Assembly: GCA_013619125.1 (NCBI GenBank)
Contig: JABXKS010000006.1
Coordinates: 1 to 38,123, forward strand
DNA from: Clostridiales bacterium
GTDB lineage: Bacteria; Bacillota; Clostridia; Tissierellales; GPF-1
DNA length: 38,123 nucleotides
Reading direction: 5' to 3'
Within the stretch, counting starts at the first letter, position 1. Each line of letters starts with the position of its first letter. The position numbers and the translations under genes were made by a program. Of the stretch, positions 33,109 to 38,123 are shown piece by piece. The notes beneath the pieces were generated by a model. That model was not told the origin of the DNA, searched no databases, and saw only the letters and a list, made by a program, of their open reading frames with translations.

Positions 33109-33690
33109 TTACTCTTCCACAAAAAAGACTTTCCCGTCTTCAAATCCAGCAATCCGTACCAAGGATTCCAAATGAATCCCTTCCTGTTGAATACGGCCCG
33201 CGCCTTCTTGAAAGCTCTTTTCAATTAAAATGCCAATCCCTTCCACAGAAGAACCCGCCTGTCGACACAGTCGAACCAGTCCAAGAGCCGCTTCACCTCT
33301 AGCAAGAAAATCATCCAAAATCAGAATCTTATCGTCAGCTGACAAAAACTTCTTTGCGACTCGAACTTGATACCCTTTTCCTTTTGTATAGGAATAAACA
33401 TCTGTTTCATAAGTGTCTGGATCCAGGTTCAAAGACTCCGTCTTCTTTGCGAAGACAAAGGGAACATCGAAATACTGTGACGCAATGGCTGCAATAGCAA
33501 TCCCGCTTGCCTCAATGGTTAATATCTTCGTAATTCCCGCCTTTTTAAACCGTGCGTAAAACTCTCGCCCCGCCAGGTTTAAAAAAGATGGATCCACCTG
33601 ATGATTAACAAAACTATCTACCTTTAAAATTTCCCCATCCGCGACGACTCCGTCTCGTTGGACCCGAATCTGCAATGCCTTATTCATCAT
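33109..33690 (-). CDS. xpt: Xanthine phosphoribosyltransferase
   Basis: Type I phosphoribosyltransferase that makes XMP from xanthine and PRPP. 193 aa, as in the Bacillus enzyme. The N-terminal ILKVDSFVNHQVDP and the PRPP loop ILILDDFLARGEAALGLV are near those of Xpt, as is the final GIGILIEKSFQEGAGRI...SLVRIAGFEDGKVFFVEE. The ATG lies within the end of the upstream kinase gene (11-base overlap), so the two are co-translated. Guanine-riboswitch control, common for xpt elsewhere, is not seen here. Confidence 0.94.
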   Translation of the reverse strand: MMNKALQIRVQRDGVVADGEILKVDSFVNHQVDPSFLNLAGREFYARFKKAGITKILTIEASGIAIAAIASQYFDVPFVFAKKTESLNLDPDTYETDVYSYTKGKGYQVRVAKKFLSADDKILILDDFLARGEAALGLVRLCRQAGSSVEGIGILIEKSFQEGAGRIQQEGIHLESLVRIAGFEDGKVFFVEE

Positions 33691-34600
33691 CCCATAACTC
33701 CCTTTCCCGTTTCAACACTGCCTCAAAGGACAGAGCCGGATAAATTGTTTCCTCGGACTCAATAGTCAAAGCCGATGCCGCCATGGCAAATCGACAACGC
33801 ATCATCCAATCTTCTCTGCTAAATAAACTCCATACCCAAGCAGCCATAAAGGCATCTCCGGCACCCGTTACATTCACTACCTCAACAGGCTTCACAGGAC
33901 AATGCAATTTCTGATTATCCCCAAAACAATAGACACCATTGCCACCATCCGACAATACCACCTCATCAACCCCTAAGTCAAGCAAGGTTTCTCCCAATAC
34001 CATGGGATCATCGGAATATACACCGGTCAGTACGCCAGCTTCCAATCGATTCGGCTTAATTCCAGCCACCCGAGAGAGAAAAGGCTTGATCTTCTCCGCC
34101 TTGGCGCAAGACACTGGATCCACGAAAACCGGTACCTCTCCCTTGATCGAAAAAAAGGCTTCAATCGCAGGCTCCGAAAGATTCAAATCAATTACACAAA
34201 GATCCGCTGAAGCAATGATCGCTTCCCATCCGCGAATCACCTCCGCCGTCACCGCTTCAATGGGTTCCATTTCATTAATGGCTCCCACCATCTCTCCCTT
34301 TTCATCCAAGATGCAAAGATAGGTCGAGGTTCCGCAATCCGTACGTAGAACATGCTCCAAATTCACCCCAGCCGCCTTCGTGGCTTGTGCCACCAATTGA
34401 CCTTGAGGATCCTGTCCAATCGCTGATAAAAAAACAACTTCCGCGCCCAAACGCGCAAGATTTTCTGCTATATTTCTTCCTACTCCCCCGGGGCTCATTT
34501 TCACATAGCCCGGATTAGAATCCGCAGGGCGATATGCCACACGTGACCGACCCACCAAATCAAGATTGGCGCCGCCAATTACCACAATTCGTTTGCCCAT
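33680..34600 (-). CDS. PfkB-family nucleoside kinase, PsuK-like
   Basis: A 306-aa ribokinase-fold kinase without an HTH domain. The N-terminus VVIGGANLDLVGRSRV and RPADSNPGYVKMSPGGVGRNIAENLARLG closely match pseudouridine kinases, including the DSNPG signature; the C-terminal NVTGAGDAFMAAWVWS holds the catalytic Asp. Identity with the psuK of the plus strand (13577) suggests a third member of this family. Here the partner is xpt rather than psuG, so the substrate may be pseudouridine or another nucleoside. A promoter TTAACA-17-TATACT lies just upstream. Confidence 0.85.
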   Translation of the reverse strand: MGKRIVVIGGANLDLVGRSRVAYRPADSNPGYVKMSPGGVGRNIAENLARLGAEVVFLSAIGQDPQGQLVAQATKAAGVNLEHVLRTDCGTSTYLCILDEKGEMVGAINEMEPIEAVTAEVIRGWEAIIASADLCVIDLNLSEPAIEAFFSIKGEVPVFVDPVSCAKAEKIKPFLSRVAGIKPNRLEAGVLTGVYSDDPMVLGETLLDLGVDEVVLSDGGNGVYCFGDNQKLHCPVKPVEVVNVTGAGDAFMAAWVWSLFSREDWMMRCRFAMAASALTIESEETIYPALSFEAVLKRERELWDDE

Positions 34601-34623
34601 CTCCCGTCTCCTTTGTTTTTCTC

Positions 34624-34652
34624 AGTATACCACGAAAGGCTTTTCATGTTAA
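34624..34652 (-). promoter_or_regulatory. Promoter of the PfkB kinase-xpt operon
   Basis: Minus strand TTAACA (34647-34652), 17-base spacer, TATACT (34624-34629), about 24 bases upstream of the kinase ATG, leaving no space for a purine riboswitch. Confidence 0.75.
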
Positions 34653-34737
34653 TTCACATTTAGGTGATGAAAACGGGGCATATATATGATATAGTTGTCT
34701 GAATTCAGCGAATGATTAACGAAATGGAGATGAGTAC

Positions 34738-37131
34738 ATGAAACTTTGTGAGCGATGCAAGAAAAACGTCGCAGTCGTTTATACGACAAAACTAGAAGCT
34801 GGAAAACAAACCACAATGGGGCTTTGTATTCCATGCGCCAAAGAATTAGGCATTCAACCTATCGATCAAGTGATGGATCAAATGAAAATGTCACCAGAAG
34901 ATTATCAAAACCTTAATGAACAGATGATGCAATTGTTCCAAAATATTGATCAAGATGAACTGCAGGAAGCCATGCAAGGCATGATGACGATGGATCCGGA
35001 ACAGATGGAAAACAATCCGATCTTTCAACAATTCCAAGCCATGATGGGTGACCAAGACATGGAAGCCTTGGAAGGTCCTGAAGATGAATTCGAGGAAGAA
35101 GAACACGTAGAGCATGAAGAGGAAGATCCATCAGCAGAGGACCACGAGCATGCCGATGAATCCGCTCATCAAAAGAGCGGTAAGAAAACAAGAACCAAAC
35201 AACAACGAAAAAAGAAGCGAAAAGCGCTTGAAGCATATGGCACCAATCTAACCGATCTGGCAATTAACCATAAATTGGACCGCGTGATTGGACGCCATCG
35301 CGAAGTCGATCGTTTGATGCAGATCTTAAATAGAAGAAGCAAGAACAACCCGGTTCTCATCGGCGAACCCGGTGTCGGCAAGACTGCCATCGCTGAAGGA
35401 TTAGCCGTGCGGATTGCTGAGAAAAAAGTCCCAGCTAAGCTTCTCAATAGTGAAATTTATCTGCTGGACCTGACAGCTCTCGTTGCCGGAACACAATTTC
35501 GGGGACAATTTGAAAATCGAATGAAGGCCCTTCTTAAGGAAGCGGCATCAGAAGGCAACATTATCCTCGTCATTGACGAGCTTCATAATATAGCTGGAGC
35601 CGGCGAAGCGGAAAGCGGCGCCATGAATGCGGCGAATATCTTGAAACCAGCCCTGGCACGAGGTGAAATTCAAATCATTGGGGCAACCACCCTGGATGAA
35701 TATCGCAAGTATATTGAAAAAGATGCGGCGCTGGAGCGTCGTTTCCAACCGATACTCGTTGAAGAACCCAGCATAGCAGAAACCGTCGAAATCCTTAAGG
35801 GAATCCGCTCGTACTACGAAGACTACCACAAGGTAATTATTCCAGACGAGTTGATTGAAACTGCGGTGGAAATGTCGGAGCGATACATTACCGACCGTTT
35901 CCTACCAGACAAAGCCATCGACGTGATCGACGAGGCCGGTTCCCGCGCTAACCTGAAGAACTTGGGCTTGGTCGAGATTGCCGCCCTTCAAGAAGAACTG
36001 CTCAAGGTTCAAGAAGAAAAAGAAGAAGCTGCCGAAGCTGGGCAATATGAATCAGCAGCGGTGCACAAGTCAGAAGAATTGCGTCTGGTTAAAAAGATCG
36101 ATGAATTGGAAACCCAATTCGGCCAGGTTGCACTTACTCGTGAAGACATTGCCTATGTTATTGAAGCTTGGACGAAGATCCCCGTGCACAAGATCTCGGA
36201 ATTTGAAGCCGACAGGTTGCTTCAACTGGAAGAACGTCTACACAAACGTGTCATCGCACAGAACAAAGCGGTGCAAGCACTTTCAAAAACGATTAGACGA
36301 AAGCGATCCGGTTTCCATCGAGAGCGCAAGCCCGCCTCTTTTATCTTTGTAGGCCCAACTGGTGTCGGTAAAACAGAATTGGCGAAAAGTGTAGCCATTG
36401 AACTCTTTGGCTCCGAAGAAGCCATGGTCCGCTTGGATATGTCTGAGTATATGGAAAAGCACACCGTATCGAAACTGATCGGCGCGCCTCCTGGATATGT
36501 GGGTTATGATCAAGGTGGATTTTTAACAGAAAAGATTAGAAGAAAACCATACTCTCTTGTTCTCCTTGATGAGATCGAGAAGGCGCATCCGGATGTCTTT
36601 CATATGCTGCTTCAGATCCTGGAAGACGGCAGATTAACAGATAGCCAGGGACGCACGGTACACTTTGAAAATACGGTCATTATTATGACCTCTAACGCCG
36701 GCACACAAACCAAAGGCTCAACCCTTGGTTTCGGCAATCAAGGCGAGCAACTCGAATCAGAAGCGTCCAAAGAAGCCCTCAGAAAATTCTTTAGACCAGA
36801 GTTCTTAAACCGGATCGACGAGATCATTGCCTTCCATCGATTGAAGCCCGAGCATCTCCATGAGATCATCGAACTTCAAATCAATGAGATCGCCATGGAA
36901 CTCCATGCGAAGAAGATGAAGTTGGATATCACGGAGGAAGCCAAGAAGCATTTGGTAGAGTTAGGCTATAGCGTTCAATACGGCGCACGCCCACTCCGAA
37001 GAACCCTTCAAAGACTCATTGAAGATGAGCTCGCAGAGAGATTCTTAAGAGGCGAACTTCAAGAAGGCGACACCGCTCACTTCGACCTGGATGAGAAGAA
37101 GATCAAATTGACAATTGAACACGAAGAGTAA
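34738..37131 (+). CDS. clpE: ATP-dependent Clp protease ATPase subunit ClpE
   Basis: AAA+ unfoldase, partner of ClpP. 797 aa. Residues 1-35 are the ClpE zinc finger (C4, C7, C30, C33). A poorly structured linker follows: Met/Gln-rich to about residue 110, then acidic with several histidines (112-145), then strongly basic (146-165). D1 has Walker A GEPGVGKT (209-216), ILVIDELHN and TTLDEYRKYIEKDAALERRF. A UVR-like coiled coil sits around QEEKEEAAEAGQYESA. D2 has GPTGVGKTELAK, LLDEIEKAHPDVF and ARPLRRTLQRLIEDELAE. There is no Clp-N double repeat, so it is not ClpC. The upstream region shows no clear CtsR box. Confidence 0.94.
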   Translation: MKLCERCKKNVAVVYTTKLEAGKQTTMGLCIPCAKELGIQPIDQVMDQMKMSPEDYQNLNEQMMQLFQNIDQDELQEAMQGMMTMDPEQMENNPIFQQFQAMMGDQDMEALEGPEDEFEEEEHVEHEEEDPSAEDHEHADESAHQKSGKKTRTKQQRKKKRKALEAYGTNLTDLAINHKLDRVIGRHREVDRLMQILNRRSKNNPVLIGEPGVGKTAIAEGLAVRIAEKKVPAKLLNSEIYLLDLTALVAGTQFRGQFENRMKALLKEAASEGNIILVIDELHNIAGAGEAESGAMNAANILKPALARGEIQIIGATTLDEYRKYIEKDAALERRFQPILVEEPSIAETVEILKGIRSYYEDYHKVIIPDELIETAVEMSERYITDRFLPDKAIDVIDEAGSRANLKNLGLVEIAALQEELLKVQEEKEEAAEAGQYESAAVHKSEELRLVKKIDELETQFGQVALTREDIAYVIEAWTKIPVHKISEFEADRLLQLEERLHKRVIAQNKAVQALSKTIRRKRSGFHRERKPASFIFVGPTGVGKTELAKSVAIELFGSEEAMVRLDMSEYMEKHTVSKLIGAPPGYVGYDQGGFLTEKIRRKPYSLVLLDEIEKAHPDVFHMLLQILEDGRLTDSQGRTVHFENTVIIMTSNAGTQTKGSTLGFGNQGEQLESEASKEALRKFFRPEFLNRIDEIIAFHRLKPEHLHEIIELQINEIAMELHAKKMKLDITEEAKKHLVELGYSVQYGARPLRRTLQRLIEDELAERFLRGELQEGDTAHFDLDEKKIKLTIEHEE

Positions 37132-37135
37132 AACC

Positions 37136-37161
37136 AACGCCCCGGAGAATTCCGGGGCGTT
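37136..37161 (+). terminator. Terminator after clpE
   Basis: Stem AACGCCCCGGA/TCCGGGGCGTT around GAAT (37136-37161), followed by a short T stretch. Confidence 0.82.
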
Positions 37162-37193
37162 TCATATGCTACAGTTTATGTGTGTTTACTTAT

Positions 37194-37212
37194 GATACGG
37201 TTCACCGTACTT
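37194..37212 (+). repeat. 19-bp direct repeat, left copy
   Basis: GATACGGTTCACCGTACTT, with an internal inverted repeat TACGGT/ACCGTA. The same 19 bases recur at 38068-38086, in the same orientation, with the VOC gene between them. The rest of 37162-37360 shows no ORF or other structure that I can support. Confidence 0.9.
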
Positions 37213-37360
37213 TACCTAACCCTAAAAAGAAATTCGACTTCCTCAATCATGAGAAAATCCAATTCACCTTATACTTGTAAACCCATTCATAGATACCTTG
37301 AAGAATCATTCACTATTGGGGTTAATTAACAGCCAAAGGAAATTACACACTTTAGCGGAC

Positions 37361-37388
37361 TTGACTAGTGGCAGATATGTATTATGAT
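37361..37388 (+). promoter_or_regulatory. Promoter of the VOC-family gene
   Basis: TTGACT (37361-37366), 16-base spacer, TATGAT (37383-37388), with AGGAGG further on before the ATG at 37428. Confidence 0.65.
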
Positions 37389-37427
37389 AAAATCGATGTA
37401 GAAGATATTAAGTAGGAGGTAAAAAAC

Positions 37428-37850
37428 ATGATTCAATCGATTGTACATATAGCAATAGTTGTAGATGATTATGACGATGCTATTGAATTTTATACTAAGA
37501 AATTGAACTTTGAACTAATAGAAGATACATATCAACCCGAGCAAGATAAGCGTTGGGTAGTTGTTTCACCACCTGGATCAGTAGGTACAACATTGCTATT
37601 AGCGAAAGCATCAAAAGAAGAGCAAAAACCATTTATAGGTAATCAGGCAGGTGGTAGAGTATTCTTATTTTTAAATACAGATAATTTCTGGAGAGATTAC
37701 AATGACATGGTTTCCAAGGGGATTAAGTTTGTACGTGAGCCAAAGGAAGCAGACTATGGAACAGTAGCAGTATTTGAGGACTTATACGGAAACAAGTGGG
37801 ATCTATTAGAATTTAATGCGGATCATCCCATCTCTAATAGAATCAAGTAA
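37428..37850 (+). CDS. VOC-family (glyoxalase/bleomycin-resistance-type) protein
   Basis: 140 aa, one VOC domain made of two beta-alpha-beta-beta-beta units: SIVHIAIVVDDYDDAIEFYTKKLNFEL at the start and GTVAVFEDLYGNKWDLLEFN at the end. H7 and the glutamate in DLLEFN are the usual metal ligands. Substrate cannot be read; such proteins detoxify or isomerise small molecules or bind antibiotics. Codons are AT-rich (gta, tta, aat, ata) unlike the GC-balanced codons of the neighbours, and the gene is bracketed by a 19-bp repeat, which points to recent transfer. Start has AGGAGG nine bases upstream. Confidence 0.85.
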   Translation: MIQSIVHIAIVVDDYDDAIEFYTKKLNFELIEDTYQPEQDKRWVVVSPPGSVGTTLLLAKASKEEQKPFIGNQAGGRVFLFLNTDNFWRDYNDMVSKGIKFVREPKEADYGTVAVFEDLYGNKWDLLEFNADHPISNRIK

Positions 37851-38067
37851 TCCCTCAGGGCTATTGTCACTGGGAAAGAAGCTGCAATAACATTCGTATA
37901 ACACGCCAGTTAGCAACATGACTCTCACATAGAGGGGCATTTATTTAGTGAATTAGATGTGGTTGGCATATCGCGAACTGCGGGAACGTTGAGAAGGAGT
38001 CATATATTATGACTCCTTTTATGATATCAACAATTAAATTCATCCCTATGCTTTTGGGTTGTCCATA
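37851..38067 (+). other. AT-rich intergenic stretch after the VOC gene
   Basis: No ORF recognised. It holds one clear hairpin at 37994-38018, AAGGAGTCATA and TATGACTCCTT round TAT, followed by TTTAT, which could end the VOC transcript although it is about 140 bases past the stop. Nothing else supportable. Confidence 0.6.
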
Positions 38068-38086
38068 GATACGGTTCACCGTACTT
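38068..38086 (+). repeat. 19-bp direct repeat, right copy
   Basis: Exact second copy of the repeat at 37194. Bases outside the 19 differ at both copies, so the shared block is sharply bounded. The window ends 37 bases later. Confidence 0.9.
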
Positions 38087-38123
38087 CATCCGAAACGGAC
38101 ATGTCTTATACATTGTTCTCAAT

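Noticed and set aside
34600-34740. Purine riboswitch for xpt, or CtsR box for clpE
   Set aside because: The kinase-xpt leader is only about 24 bases from its -10, too short for a riboswitch; no GGTCAAA-type repeat is visible before clpE.
37850-38067. Integron attC site after the VOC gene
   Set aside because: TAAC and GTTAG-like bits occur near 37895-37915 but no RYYYAAC/GTTRRRY pair with the right structure was found, and there is no integrase.

Overview
The window reads as the chromosome of a low-to-mid GC anaerobic Firmicute of the class Clostridia. Evidence: strong AGGAGG ribosome sites, a T-box leader, ClpE, a tungsten-type aldehyde:ferredoxin oxidoreductase, pseudouridine-salvage genes and a CoA-disulfide reductase fusion. 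Genus cannot be fixed from sequence alone. No tRNA, rRNA, CRISPR array, transposase or phage gene was recognised.

Region 1 (1-8840, minus strand) makes branched-chain amino acids. Read in the direction of transcription it runs ilvA, a T-box leader, leuA-leuC-leuD-leuB (each overlapping or touching the next), a second strong promoter, two tandem leader-peptide attenuators, two tandem short ACT-domain genes, ilvC and the 5' half of ilvD (cut by the window edge). The two attenuators are the most unusual feature: two small ORFs (67 and 50 codons), made largely of Leu/Val/Ile codons, each followed by a UUCG-capped terminator. So tRNA-charging control (T-box) of leu and ribosome-stalling control of ilv appear to sit side by side in one cluster.

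Region 2 (8840-13470, minus) is sbcD-sbcC plus a fumarylacetoacetate hydrolase-family gene. Region 3 (13490-18445, plus) holds a pseudouridine kinase with an N-terminal HTH, psuG, a second kinase broken by an internal deletion and frameshift, and a stand-alone FMN-binding glutamate synthase-like gene. Region 4 (18446-24700, minus) has an ArsR regulator with a four-part CoA-disulfide reductase/rhodanese/TusA/DsrE fusion, then a serine cluster: aminotransferase, serA and a DUF1015 gene.

Region 5 (24955-33050) has galM (plus), then a six-gene minus-strand operon: CobW-like GTPase without the usual CxCC motif, a 112-aa unknown, a DUF362 Fe-S protein, aldehyde:ferredoxin oxidoreductase, an SDR/epimerase and a MoaD/ThiS-like carrier. 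A LysR regulator is divergent to it, with a perfect T-N11-A palindrome between. This looks like an aldehyde-oxidation module with its own metal/cofactor helpers. Region 6 (33049-38123) has a third PsuK-like kinase overlapping xpt (minus), clpE (plus), and an AT-rich VOC/glyoxalase gene bracketed by an exact 19-bp direct repeat that suggests acquired DNA.
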